DNA of 62,031 bases from NCBI GenBank assembly GCA_003562075.1, contig PWWP01000306.1, positions 1-62,031 on the forward strand, in the 5' to 3' direction. Positions 53,992 to 62,031 of the stretch are shown piece after piece (the first letter of the stretch is position 1; the number at the start of each line of letters is the position of its first letter). Position numbers and translations under genes: made by a program. Under the pieces are notes generated by a model, which worked only from the letters and a program-made list of their open reading frames with translations, searched no databases and was not told the DNA's origin. Origin of the DNA: Gemmatimonadota bacterium (GTDB lineage: Bacteria > Gemmatimonadota > Gemmatimonadetes > Longimicrobiales > Gaopeijiaceae).

Positions 53992-55562
53992 GCCAGTCGA
54001 GTTCCCCGCCGGAGATGGCCGATCACCAGCGGATTCTGATCCTGGACTACGGATCCCAGTACACTCAGCTCATCGCCCGCCGGATCCGAGAGGAGCGGGT
54101 ATTCTGCGAGATCCACCCTCCCGACCGTTCGGAGGAGTGGATCCGGGAATGGGACCCTGCCGGCATCATTCTCTCCGGCGGTCCCAACTCGGTCTACGAT
54201 CCGGATGTTCCCGGACTGGACCCGGCCATCCTCGAGCTGGGGATCCCCATCCTGGGGATCTGCTACGGAATGCAACTCATTGCTCGGGAGGAGGGAGGTC
54301 AGGTCCAGGCCGGAACCCGGGAGTACGGCCGGGCGGATCTCCGGATCGGCACGTCCGACGATCTCTTCGATGGATTCGATCCCCAGGAGTCCACCCGGGT
54401 CTGGTGCTCCCACGGCGACCACGTGGATGAGCCGCCCCCGGGCTTCCGGGCCCTGGCCTCGACTGCCACCCTTCCGGTGGCGGCCTTCAAGGCAGAGGAC
54501 CGGGACATCTACGGGGTTCAATTCCATCCGGAGGTGGCCCATACCGTCCGGGGGGAGGAAATTCTTTCCAACTTCCTCTTCAGAATTGCCGGGTGCAGCC
54601 CGACCTGGACCCCAGGAGCCTTTGTGGATGAGTCGGTGGCCCGGATCGCCGAGCAGGCTGGCGATGCCCACGTGATCTGTGGGCTGTCCGGCGGGGTGGA
54701 CTCCTCGGTGGCCGCCGTCCTGGTCCATCGGGCCGTGGGAGACCGCCTGACCTGCATCTTCGTGGATACGGGGCTCCTGAGAAAAGGAGAGCGGGAGAGT
54801 GTGGAGCGGACGTTCCGGAAGCACATGGGGATCCGGCTGGTGGTGGTGGATGCCCGAGAGGAGTTCCTGGAGGCCATCGAGGGAATCCAGGACCCGGAGG
54901 CCAAGCGGAAGGCCATCGGGAACACCTTCATCCGGATCTTCGAGCGGACGGCTCAGGAAGAGGGACAGGACGCTCGCTTCCTGGTCCAGGGAACCCTCTA
55001 TCCGGACGTCATCGAGTCGGTGTCCACCGGCGGGCCTTCGGTGACCATCAAGACCCACCACAACGTGGGGGGACTACCGGAAGACATGCCCTTCCAGCTC
55101 ATCGAGCCCCTCCGCGAGCTCTTCAAGGACGAGGTGCGGAACGTGGGGCGGGAGTTGGGTTTGCCCGAAGATTTCGTCGGCCGCCATCCCTTTCCCGGGC
55201 CCGGTCTGGCCATCAGAGTGCTGGGCGAGGTCCGGGAGGACCGGCTGGCGATCCTCCGGGAGGCCGACGCCATCTACCTGGAGGAGATCCGGGACGCCGG
55301 CCTCTACGACGACATCTGGCAGGCCTTCGCGGTCCTCCTTCCCATCCGGTCCGTAGGGGTCATGGGAGACTCCCGGACGTATGAATACGTCATCGCGCTT
55401 CGGGCCGTCACCTCCCGAGACGGGATGACCGCTGACTGGTATCACTTCCCCCATGAGGTCCTGAGTACTATCTCCACCCGGATCATCAACCAGGTCCAAG
55501 GTGTGAACCGGGTCACCTACGATGTGAGTTCGAAGCCGCCCGCGACCATCGAGTGGGAATGA
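53988..55562 (+). CDS. guaA: GMP synthase (glutamine-hydrolysing)
   Basis: Makes GMP from XMP, ATP and glutamine. The glutamine amidotransferase domain has the nucleophile Cys92 in [10 protein letters not shown] and [11 protein letters not shown]; the ATP pyrophosphatase domain has [18 protein letters not shown] and the C-terminal dimerisation part ends PPATIEWE. Length 524 is normal. It overlaps lysA by ATGA and is the last gene of the accD-guaA run. Confidence 0.97.
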   Translation: MSQSSSPPEMADHQRILILDYGSQYTQLIARRIREERVFCEIHPPDRSEEWIREWDPAGIILSGGPNSVYDPDVPGLDPAILELGIPILGICYGMQLIAREEGGQVQAGTREYGRADLRIGTSDDLFDGFDPQESTRVWCSHGDHVDEPPPGFRALASTATLPVAAFKAEDRDIYGVQFHPEVAHTVRGEEILSNFLFRIAGCSPTWTPGAFVDESVARIAEQAGDAHVICGLSGGVDSSVAAVLVHRAVGDRLTCIFVDTGLLRKGERESVERTFRKHMGIRLVVVDAREEFLEAIEGIQDPEAKRKAIGNTFIRIFERTAQEEGQDARFLVQGTLYPDVIESVSTGGPSVTIKTHHNVGGLPEDMPFQLIEPLRELFKDEVRNVGRELGLPEDFVGRHPFPGPGLAIRVLGEVREDRLAILREADAIYLEEIRDAGLYDDIWQAFAVLLPIRSVGVMGDSRTYEYVIALRAVTSRDGMTADWYHFPHEVLSTISTRIINQVQGVNRVTYDVSSKPPATIEWE

Positions 55563-55574
55563 CGGCGGAGAAGG

Positions 55575-55602
55575 AGGGCCCCCCAGGCGACTGGAGGGCC
55601 CT
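55575..55602 (+). terminator. Terminator after guaA
   Basis: Arms AGGGCCCCCCAG (55575-55586) and CTGGAGGGCCCT (55591-55602) pair over 12 positions with one mismatch and a 4-base loop, followed by TCCTCT. It lies 12 bases after the guaA stop, in the spacer to the converging RidA-family gene. Confidence 0.7.
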
Positions 55603-55690
55603 TCCTCTGGCTGGACCTCCACCGTCTGGCTCCGCCGTCCATGGGTGTGCCCAGGTCCGTCGGAGGGGGTCGAACCCTCGGCGGTGACCA

Positions 55691-56131
55691 TCAGTTGGCG
55701 GGGGGAACCCAGGCTTCTGCCTCCACCTCCACCTGCATGTCAGGTGAGATGAGGGCGCTGACTTCTATCAGGGTGGTGACAGGGGGTGCGTGGGAGAAGA
55801 ACTCTCCATGGGCCCGTCCCACCTCTCTCCACTTCTGGGCGTCGGTGACGTAGATCCGGGTCCGGATCACCCGGGCTCGCTCACCCCCCAACTTGGTGAC
55901 CGCGTCCCGGATGATCTCCAGGCACCGTCTCATCTGCCGGTAGGCGTCGCCTGGGGCGTAGGTGGATCCATCCGGTGTGACCGGCGCCGTCCCCGAGACC
56001 AGCACGCGGTCTCCGACCCGGAGGGCACGGCAGTATCCAACGGTGTCAGCCCAGGGCGTCTGAGCCGGGATCCTCTGGAGGGGTGCGGGGTGCTCTGAGG
56101 ATGAAGGCGACGATGGTTGGGTCTCTGGCAT
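55691..56131 (-). CDS. RidA/YjgF-family protein
   Basis: A 146-residue Rid-family protein. RidA deaminates reactive enamine/imine intermediates; other Rid subfamilies have different or unknown roles. It shows GDRVLVSGTAPV, DAYRQMRRCLEIIRDAVTKL, RTRIYVTDAQKWREVG and LIEVSALISPDMQVEVEAEA, which is the typical fold ending; the Arg in RTRIYV aligns with the RidA active-site Arg. It has an extra about 25-residue N-terminus. Exact subfamily is not clear. Confidence 0.85.
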   Translation of the reverse strand: MPETQPSSPSSSEHPAPLQRIPAQTPWADTVGYCRALRVGDRVLVSGTAPVTPDGSTYAPGDAYRQMRRCLEIIRDAVTKLGGERARVIRTRIYVTDAQKWREVGRAHGEFFSHAPPVTTLIEVSALISPDMQVEVEAEAWVPPAN

Positions 56132-56246
56132 CAGTGTTGCACCTCGATTTGGCGGCTGTCCAAGTGTCAGGGGGCCGGTACGAGGGGCTCTTCAGCCCCT
56201 CCCGAGCCCCGATTTCAGAACATAGATGACTCTGGAGTGGAGCGCG

Positions 56247-56870
56247 ATGAGATTCTGGGTGATGGGAATGACGGCGGGGCTCGCCCTCCTTCTATTGGCC
56301 TCTCCGGCCAAGGCGCAGGTGGCCTGGGACGGTCCCCTCATGGTGGCGCCGAATTCGCCGGCCGGTTGGGGGGTCTACCTGGTGGATCCGGGGCCGGGCC
56401 CTGGCGACGGGATCGGTGTTCTGAGCACGTGGCGAGGCTCAACCGCCCCGGCAGGGCTGGGGTATCGCCTTGGGCTGGCAGAGGGAAGGGGAGGAGGGCT
56501 GAGCCTCTACGGTGGAGTGGACGTCTCTGGCTACCTGGTCCGCCACTCCAACGACTTTCCCCTGGATGTCCTGTGGGTCGGAGGTGCCGGCCTGGGGGTA
56601 GGTGACGATGTCCTCCTGAGCTTCCCCCTGGGGGCCTCCATCGGCCGGGACTTTGAAGCCGATGGCGTGTGGTTCAACCCCTATCTGACCCCTCGAGTGG
56701 TTCTGGATGCATGGTTCGGGAGTGGCAGGCAGTCCGATGACCTGGATCTGGGGGTGGCCGTGGATCTGGGGCTGGATATGGCCTTCGACCCGGGATGGGC
56801 CATCCGATTTGCCGGTTCTCTGGGAGATCGGCGGGGCCTTGCCATCGGGATGAGCTTTCGGGTTCGATAG
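56247..56870 (+). CDS. Predicted secreted or outer-membrane barrel protein
   Basis: I do not recognise the family. The 207-residue product has a signal peptide ending SPAKAQ, then alternating Gly-rich, aromatic and hydrophobic stretches typical of beta-strands (RGGGLSLYGGVDVSGYLV, LAIGMSFRVR at the C-terminus), suggesting a small beta-barrel. The ATG at 56247 starts a good signal peptide; an ATG at 56226 would add seven residues. Ends with a strand, not with a lipobox or enzyme motif. Confidence 0.6.
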   Translation: MRFWVMGMTAGLALLLLASPAKAQVAWDGPLMVAPNSPAGWGVYLVDPGPGPGDGIGVLSTWRGSTAPAGLGYRLGLAEGRGGGLSLYGGVDVSGYLVRHSNDFPLDVLWVGGAGLGVGDDVLLSFPLGASIGRDFEADGVWFNPYLTPRVVLDAWFGSGRQSDDLDLGVAVDLGLDMAFDPGWAIRFAGSLGDRRGLAIGMSFRVR

Positions 56871-56975
56871 CCTGGCTGCCGCTGGCGTCGCCGGCAGGGA
56901 GGGTCGGGTGGGAGTGCGGTGCAACTCCCTGGGTGGGAGGCCAGTCCCGTCCAACTGCCATGGAGGCCCTCCTCC

Positions 56976-57013
56976 GTCAGGCCCCGATTTCCGAAATGGG
57001 ATCGGGGCCTGAC
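56976..57013. terminator. 13-bp perfect inverted repeat between converging genes
   Basis: Perfect 13-bp arms (56976-56988 and 57001-57013) with a 12-base loop, between the barrel gene and the converging lipoprotein gene. Position and symmetry fit a bidirectional terminator, although no T-run follows on either side. Confidence 0.65.
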
Positions 57014-57035
57014 AGGTCTCCCGATCCCTTCGGAG

Positions 57036-57467
57036 TTAGCCCTCCACCTGACCAGGCGTGAGGGGGTCTCCATCCTCCTCGTCCAGATCCGGGGGATCCA
57101 GCCGGGCGGACACCCGCTCGCTCACCTCGTTCCAGATTCCGTTCATGAAGGGGACATTACGTCCGTGCACGTGGACGAACTCCCGGAGCTGATCGGCCGA
57201 GATCTGCTGCTCTGCCAGAATTCGGTCCCGCTCCTCTTCAGGGAGTTGAGCTCCTTCCCAGCCGGCGGCTGCCACCCGAAGCTCCACGTAGGTCTCCACG
57301 AACTGATCCCGGCTGAGTTCGGCTTCTCCCTCTGATGACGGCAACCCCAGGTCACATCCCACCAGGAGGGCAGTGAGAAGAGCGATCATCAGGGAGCGGA
57401 CCGCAAGGGAGAGTGGAGCCAGGGCCGAGGGCGACCGGCTCGACAGGAAGGGTGTCGTAAGATGCAT
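57036..57467 (-). CDS. Predicted small lipoprotein
   Basis: I do not recognise a family. The 143-residue product has a hydrophobic segment ending in the lipobox LLVGC (Cys38), then a region with FVETYVELRVAAAGW that is likely helical, and an acidic C-terminus. The start is uncertain: the ATG at 57467 or a later one at 57389 (directly before the hydrophobic part), neither with a clear ribosome-binding site. Small FCB-group lipoproteins of this kind are common and uncharacterised. Confidence 0.6.
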   Translation of the reverse strand: MHLTTPFLSSRSPSALAPLSLAVRSLMIALLTALLVGCDLGLPSSEGEAELSRDQFVETYVELRVAAAGWEGAQLPEEERDRILAEQQISADQLREFVHVHGRNVPFMNGIWNEVSERVSARLDPPDLDEEDGDPLTPGQVEG

Positions 57468-57595
57468 GGCACCAAAGGTGTCCCATCTGCCGGGAAGGGG
57501 TCAAGGTAGAGCACCCATGAGCCAGAGTCAGAATCAGAAGGTCCCAAGCACGGGGAAGGCGTGAAGGCAGGTGGACTCACCCGACGCGGGGCAGG

Positions 57596-57625
57596 TTGCC
57601 CCTGTGGAACTCGCCAGAATACCTT
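57596..57625 (+). promoter_or_regulatory. Possible promoter of the M14-M48 peptidase pair
   Basis: TTGCCC (57596-57601), 18-base spacer, TACCTT (57620-57625), the same -10 as at rplM. It lies in the 241-bp divergent spacer 57468-57708, which otherwise holds no gene. Confidence 0.3.
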
Positions 57626-57708
57626 CCTTCCACACATTCCAGGGATTGCCCTGCTCCCTATGGGTGGCGGGACGCAGTTCTACCCCATGACCCAATGCTT
57701 CGCTCTAG

Positions 57709-60237
57709 ATGACCAGACTCGTCTCGCTAGTCCTCGCCTGCTTCCTCTTCCTTCCCGGCCTCGCGGCCCAGGATGTCCCCACTCCATCCCAGGTCCTGGG
57801 CTACGAACTGGGTGAACGTTTCACCCCGGTTTCTGGGGTCCAGGCCTACATGGAGGCACTGGCGGAGGCCTCCCCGTTGGTGTCGGTGGATACCTATGGG
57901 GAGACTCCGGAGGGACGCCCCCTCCTCCAGGTTCTGGTGGCTCGTGAAGACTACAGGGGGCGCCTGGACGAGATCCTGGCGGCAAATGCCGAGCTCATGG
58001 ATCCGGATACGCCCGAGGAACGGGCCCGGGAGATCGCCGACTCCAATCCGGCTGTGGTCTACTTCACCTATGCCGTCCACGGAAATGAGAGTTCGTCGCC
58101 GGAAGCGGCCATCTGGACTGCGTGGGATCTGGCCCGGGGCGGCTCGGAGGTGGCAGGCGTCCTGGACTCCCTCATCGTCGTCATGGACCCGGTGGCCAAT
58201 CCCGACGGTCGGGATCGCTATGTGAACTTCTACCGCTCCACGGCACAGCTTCGGGAAAATACCAACACGGAGATCCGTGAACGACGGGAACCCTGGCCCG
58301 GCGGTAGAACCAACCACTATCTCTTCGACCTGAACCGGGATTGGGCCTGGCTCAGCCAGCAGGAGACCCGTGACCGGTTGGTCCGATTCCACCGGTACAA
58401 TCCCCAGGTCCACGTGGACTTCCACGAGATGGGCTATACCTCCAGCTACTTTTTCTTCCCAGCGGCAGACCCCGTCAACGACATTTTTCCCGACCACATC
58501 CTGGACTGGGGTCTTCGTTTCGGGCAGGGAAACGCCCGGGCCATGGACGCTGAGGGCCTCCTCTACTACACCGGGCAGAACTTCGACCTCTTCTATCCGG
58601 GTTACGGCGACTCCTGGCCCTCCCTGGTGGGGGCGGTGGGGATGACGTACGAGCAGGGTGGGGGAGGGTTCGGGGGGCGGAGCATCGAGCGCCCCGATGG
58701 AACGGTCCTGACACTCCGGGACCGGGCCTTCGGGCATCGGACCACCGGGAATGCCACTCTGCGGACGGCTGCCCAGGGGAAATCCGATCTCCTCCGGGGG
58801 TTCGCACAGTTCCACCGAGAGATCGATGAGGGACTGGATGACACATACCTGGTGGCGGGAGATGATCCATCTCGACTGGAAGCCCTGGTTCGACTCCTTC
58901 GCTCCCACGACATCCAGGTGGAGCGACTGACCGCGGAGTTGGGGATGGAGATGGACCCCCATCCGGGATTCCAGGCCCGGTCCATCCTCCCGGAAGGGAG
59001 CTTCCGAGTGCCGGCTCGTCAGCCCCGAGGGCGGCTGGCCAGCGCGCTCCTTCGACCGGAGAACCTACTGGAGGGAACGTCGTCATATGACATTACCGCC
59101 TGGGCTCTCCCCTATGCCTATGGTGTGGAAGCACACTCTTCCAGGGGAGCCCCCGGTGGTGACTGGTCACCGGTGGATCGGATCCCTGAGAGAACCGGGA
59201 GCCAGCTCTCTGGGCAGGGGAGCTACGGATACCTGCTGAGCCCCTCCTTCCACTACGCTCGGGAGTTGGTGGACTTCCTGGAGGAAGGGGGCCGGGTCAT
59301 GTCCATGGCCGACAGCTTCTCCGTGGATGGTGTGCATTACCCCCGCGGGACCTTCTTCTTTGCACAGGGCCGGAACGAGGGGCTGGACGAGCGCCTCATG
59401 AACTCCGGGTTGGCCGGCGTCGTCACCCCGATCTCCACCGGGTTCACGACCACCGGGCCCGACCTGGGGACCAATGACGCCTCTCCCCTGGAGCTGCCTC
59501 GGCTGGCCCTCCTGGGAGGACCAGGAACCCAGGCGGGAGGCTTTGGGGCCCACTGGTTCTTCTTGGAGCAGGTCCTGGACCTCCCCTTCGATATCCTGAA
59601 CCTGGGGGATGTTGGAAACCTGGATCTCTCCGGATACGACGTTGTCGTGATTCCTCCTGGAAACCCTCTTGCTGAGTTGGAAGACGGAGGTGTGGATCGG
59701 TTGAAAGCGTGGGTTGAGGCCGGAGGGACGCTGGTGGTCACCGGGGGATCAGCTCGACAATTGGCCCAGCCCCTGGCCCAGATCGAGCAGCGAACGGCGC
59801 TGGATGAAGAGGAAGAGGACCGGGAAGCCAGGCTGCAGCGGGCGCTCATGAGTCGAGAGGAACGGGAGGAGGAAGCCTGGCTTGAACGCGTTCCGGGCAC
59901 GATCCTCCAGACCGTCCTGGATCCGGATCACCCCCTCACTTTCGGAGCTCCTGCCGACCAGCATCTGGATCGACTCTTCGTCCTCTCCACAGGGGTTGGC
60001 TTCGAGCCTGACGAGTCCTTCGAGTCGGTGGCATACTTCCCTGAGGGACTTGGCCGGATCTCCGGGGTAATCTCTGAGAACAACCTGGAGCGACTGGACC
60101 AGAGTACGTGGCTGGCCGATCGCCGGGAGGGCTCGGGCCGGATTATTCTCTTCGCCGACGATCCCCTCTTCCGGATGTTCTGGTACTCGGGTTGGCAACT
60201 CTACACCAATGCCATCCTCGTGGCACCCAGCTACTGA
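57709..60237 (+). CDS. Secreted M14-family zinc carboxypeptidase with C-terminal amidotransferase-like domain
   Basis: An 842-residue exported peptidase. A signal peptide is at 1-20. The M14 zinc ligands are visible: H124 and E127 in AVHGNES, and H239 in VDFHEMGY; catalytic Glu315 lies in GMTYEQGG. After about residue 590 a second domain has LLGGPGTQAGGFGAHW, YDVVVIPPGNPLAEL and AGGTLVVTGGSARQLAQP, the layout of a class I glutamine-amidotransferase-like fold. No catalytic Cys is visible there, so it may be a binding module. Domain pairs like this occur in Gemmatimonadota and relatives. Confidence 0.88.
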   Translation: MTRLVSLVLACFLFLPGLAAQDVPTPSQVLGYELGERFTPVSGVQAYMEALAEASPLVSVDTYGETPEGRPLLQVLVAREDYRGRLDEILAANAELMDPDTPEERAREIADSNPAVVYFTYAVHGNESSSPEAAIWTAWDLARGGSEVAGVLDSLIVVMDPVANPDGRDRYVNFYRSTAQLRENTNTEIRERREPWPGGRTNHYLFDLNRDWAWLSQQETRDRLVRFHRYNPQVHVDFHEMGYTSSYFFFPAADPVNDIFPDHILDWGLRFGQGNARAMDAEGLLYYTGQNFDLFYPGYGDSWPSLVGAVGMTYEQGGGGFGGRSIERPDGTVLTLRDRAFGHRTTGNATLRTAAQGKSDLLRGFAQFHREIDEGLDDTYLVAGDDPSRLEALVRLLRSHDIQVERLTAELGMEMDPHPGFQARSILPEGSFRVPARQPRGRLASALLRPENLLEGTSSYDITAWALPYAYGVEAHSSRGAPGGDWSPVDRIPERTGSQLSGQGSYGYLLSPSFHYARELVDFLEEGGRVMSMADSFSVDGVHYPRGTFFFAQGRNEGLDERLMNSGLAGVVTPISTGFTTTGPDLGTNDASPLELPRLALLGGPGTQAGGFGAHWFFLEQVLDLPFDILNLGDVGNLDLSGYDVVVIPPGNPLAELEDGGVDRLKAWVEAGGTLVVTGGSARQLAQPLAQIEQRTALDEEEEDREARLQRALMSREEREEEAWLERVPGTILQTVLDPDHPLTFGAPADQHLDRLFVLSTGVGFEPDESFESVAYFPEGLGRISGVISENNLERLDQSTWLADRREGSGRIILFADDPLFRMFWYSGWQLYTNAILVAPSY

Positions 60238-60266
60238 AGCTGGGGCCCCAACTGGGAGTGGATCCC

Positions 60267-61730
60267 ATGAGATCTCGTACCGCATTCTATCTCGCCCTCA
60301 TTCTCCTTCTGGTTACGGGAGGGGTGGGACTCCACGGCTGCGCCGTCAACCCAGTGACGGGAGAGCGGCAGTTCGTCCTCTTCACCGAGGGGCAGGAGAT
60401 CCAGATGGGCCGGGCAGCCGATCAGGACATCACGGCTGCCCTGGGGGAGTACGACGACCCTGAGCTCCAGCGCTGGGTCGACGCCATGGGGCAGGAGATG
60501 GCAGCGATCTCCGAGCGGCCCGACCTTCCCTGGACCTTCCGCGTGCTGGACGATCCCACCATCAACGCCTTCGCCCTCCCTGGGGGCTACATCTACGTGA
60601 CCCGGGGAATTCTGAGCCACATGAATTCCGATGCCGAGCTCGCCGGCGTCCTTGGACACGAGATCGGTCACGTCACAGCCCGTCATGGCATCACCCGGGT
60701 GAGCCGAGCCCAGATTGCCGAGTTGGGCTTGGGGATCGGGATGATCCTGGCTCCGGATCTGCGGCCCCTGGGTCAGGCCGCCGGAGCTGGGCTGCAGCTT
60801 CTCTTCCTCCGCAACTCAAGGGAGGCCGAGCGAGAGGCCGATGACCTGGGACTGGGCTACATGAGTGAGCGGGACTATGACCCTCGAGCCGTGGCACGGG
60901 TCTTCGAAATGCTGGGACGGGCCTCGGGAGCCGAAGATGGAGAGCGGATCCCGGGCTTCCTCTCCACCCACCCGGATCCCCTTGAGCGACGAGGCACCAT
61001 TCTGGAGCAGACCACCGGCGACGCGCCCCAGTACCAGGGGAGCCGGGATGATCGGGACGGGTTCCTCCAGCGCCTGGACGGAATGGTCTTCGGAACGAAT
61101 CCAAGGGAAGGATACTTCCGGGACGGCGTCTTCCTTCATCCCGAGATGGCTTTCCGGATGGACTTCCCCCGGGAGTGGCGGACGGCGAACGCCCGGACGG
61201 AGGTCCAGGGGGTGAGTCCCCAGGAGGATGCGGTGATCCTCATCGAGCTCGTGGAAGAGACTTCCCCTGAGCAAGCCCGCAACGCCTTCCTGGCCATGGA
61301 CGGGGTGGTGGGGATCTCTCGGAATGAGGACTCGGTGAATGGCCTCCCGGCGGCTGGGGCCCGGTTCCGTGTGGATGGGAATGGGACGGAGTTTCGGGGA
61401 CAGGTCGCCTTCATCCGGCACGGTGGACTCACATTTCGGGTCCTGGGATATGCGGTGGCGGGGGCGTGGAACAATCGGGAAGGGGCCGTTCTGCAATCGC
61501 TGGCCTCGTTCCGGGAAGTGACCGATCCGGCGATCCTGAACGCCCAGCCTCGCCGGATCGAGGTCGTTCGCACCGAGGTTGAGACCACGTTCGAGGGGTT
61601 CCTGCAGCGCTATCCGTCCACCGTCGACGCGGAGGTGGTGGGCGTGATGAACGGGCTCCGCTCCGGTGACGTGATCCCTGCCGGAACGCTGGTGAAGCGG
61701 GTGACGGGAGATCTGCCTCCGGCCAACTGA
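60267..61730 (+). CDS. M48-family zinc metallopeptidase lipoprotein
   Basis: A 487-residue peptidase with a signal and lipobox GLHGC (Cys25), so likely membrane anchored in the periplasm. The zinc site is HEIGH (131-135) with the third ligand Glu in EAEREADDLG near 190, as in the BepA/LoiP group that degrades misfolded outer-membrane proteins. A LysM-like segment near the C-terminus (FLQRYPSTVDAEVVGVMNGL) may bind peptidoglycan. It starts 29 bases after the M14 gene in the same direction. Confidence 0.88.
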   Translation: MRSRTAFYLALILLLVTGGVGLHGCAVNPVTGERQFVLFTEGQEIQMGRAADQDITAALGEYDDPELQRWVDAMGQEMAAISERPDLPWTFRVLDDPTINAFALPGGYIYVTRGILSHMNSDAELAGVLGHEIGHVTARHGITRVSRAQIAELGLGIGMILAPDLRPLGQAAGAGLQLLFLRNSREAEREADDLGLGYMSERDYDPRAVARVFEMLGRASGAEDGERIPGFLSTHPDPLERRGTILEQTTGDAPQYQGSRDDRDGFLQRLDGMVFGTNPREGYFRDGVFLHPEMAFRMDFPREWRTANARTEVQGVSPQEDAVILIELVEETSPEQARNAFLAMDGVVGISRNEDSVNGLPAAGARFRVDGNGTEFRGQVAFIRHGGLTFRVLGYAVAGAWNNREGAVLQSLASFREVTDPAILNAQPRRIEVVRTEVETTFEGFLQRYPSTVDAEVVGVMNGLRSGDVIPAGTLVKRVTGDLPPAN

Positions 61731-61797
61731 ACGGACCGGGATCGCTCTATGTGGACCCGGCCGTTCTCCTCCCGGCTTTCCACTGGCATGCCTTAGA

Positions 61798-62031
61798 AGG
61801 CTGTTGAAGAAGTAGAGGCACCACCGTTGGGAACGCCAGGGAGCGCCATCGTAGGCGGCGAGCCGGAGGCATAGCGAAAGCTACGTCGAGGGGAGCCAAC
61901 GACCGAGGGGGCTCCCTGCCGTCTTAACCCGAAGGGGGAAGGGGGGTTGTGCCCCCGGATCTTCGTTGGGCCGCTTTACCGATGCTACCGCATCGCCTTC
62001 AGCGACCCGCCTCGACCGGGACCGCAAGCCC
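61798..62031. other. Possible partial mobile element at the window edge
   Basis: AGGCTGTTGAAGAAGT at 61798-61813 resembles the inverted-repeat ends of several insertion sequences. Inside, a frame is open on the minus strand from the window edge to a stop at 61881-61883 (50 codons, Arg-rich) and an imperfect inverted repeat joins 61835-61844 and 61911-61920; a TAGC-GAAA-GCTA mini-hairpin is at 61872-61883. The element is cut by the window end, and no transposase motif is visible, so this is tentative. The 67 bases before it (61731-61797) hold nothing I recognise. Confidence 0.35.

Overview
The window is a gene-dense, GC-rich stretch of bacterial chromosome made almost entirely of conserved housekeeping genes. 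The likely source is a diderm of the Gemmatimonadota (FCB group). The grounds are a short SigA-type sigma factor without region 1.1, secreted and lipobox-bearing proteins, a predicted outer-membrane barrel, M14 and M48 peptidases of a type common in that phylum, and a GlmU-like protein beside a mannose-1-phosphate guanylyltransferase. This assignment is inference; no rRNA or tRNA lies in the window.

Layout. 1-1.9 kb: signal peptidase I and a sigma-70 factor. 2.0-10.5 kb: rplM-rpsI-rpsB-tsf-pyrH-frr-uppS-cdsA-dxr-rseP, joining ribosomal proteins and ribosome recycling to UMP, undecaprenyl, phospholipid and isoprenoid synthesis and intramembrane proteolysis. 10.6-14.3 kb (minus strand): a receiver protein, a mannose-1-phosphate guanylyltransferase, a GlmU-like protein and a WalJ-type metallo-hydrolase. 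14.6-23.3 kb: a lipoprotein, serS, an orphan histidine kinase, a UvrD/PcrA helicase and gatCAB. 23.4-25.6 kb (minus): a zinc phospholipase-C-like protein with YtxH-like and DUF948-like membrane proteins. 25.8-27.1 kb: murA with Asp in place of the catalytic Cys. 27.1-35.3 kb: rimP-nusA-ylxQ-infB-ylxP-rbfA-truB-ribF, preceded by a promoter and two tandem intrinsic terminators. 35.3-39.5 kb: rpsO, pnp and an M16 peptidase. 39.6-41.2 kb: alanine dehydrogenase and dUTPase. 41.3-47.3 kb: mreBCD-mrdA-rodA, the cell-elongation machinery. 47.3-55.6 kb: accD-folC-hisS-(small membrane protein)-proS-lysA-guaA. 55.7-61.7 kb: a RidA-family protein, a predicted beta-barrel, a lipoprotein, an M14 carboxypeptidase and an M48 lipoprotein peptidase. 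61.7-62.0 kb: non-coding sequence that may be the end of a mobile element.

Most genes within clusters overlap by ATGA, GTGA or TGATG or are a few bases apart, so translational coupling is likely. Several starts are GTG or TTG. I found no CRISPR array, prophage, defence island or clearly new multi-gene system. The most interesting signals are regulatory (the nusA leader, the rpsB-tsf inverted repeat, the rpsO-pnp spacer), enzymatic (MurA Cys-to-Asp, a divergent HisRS) and contextual (an orphan kinase and receiver only a few kb apart, and two three- or four-gene minus-strand operons of partly unknown role).
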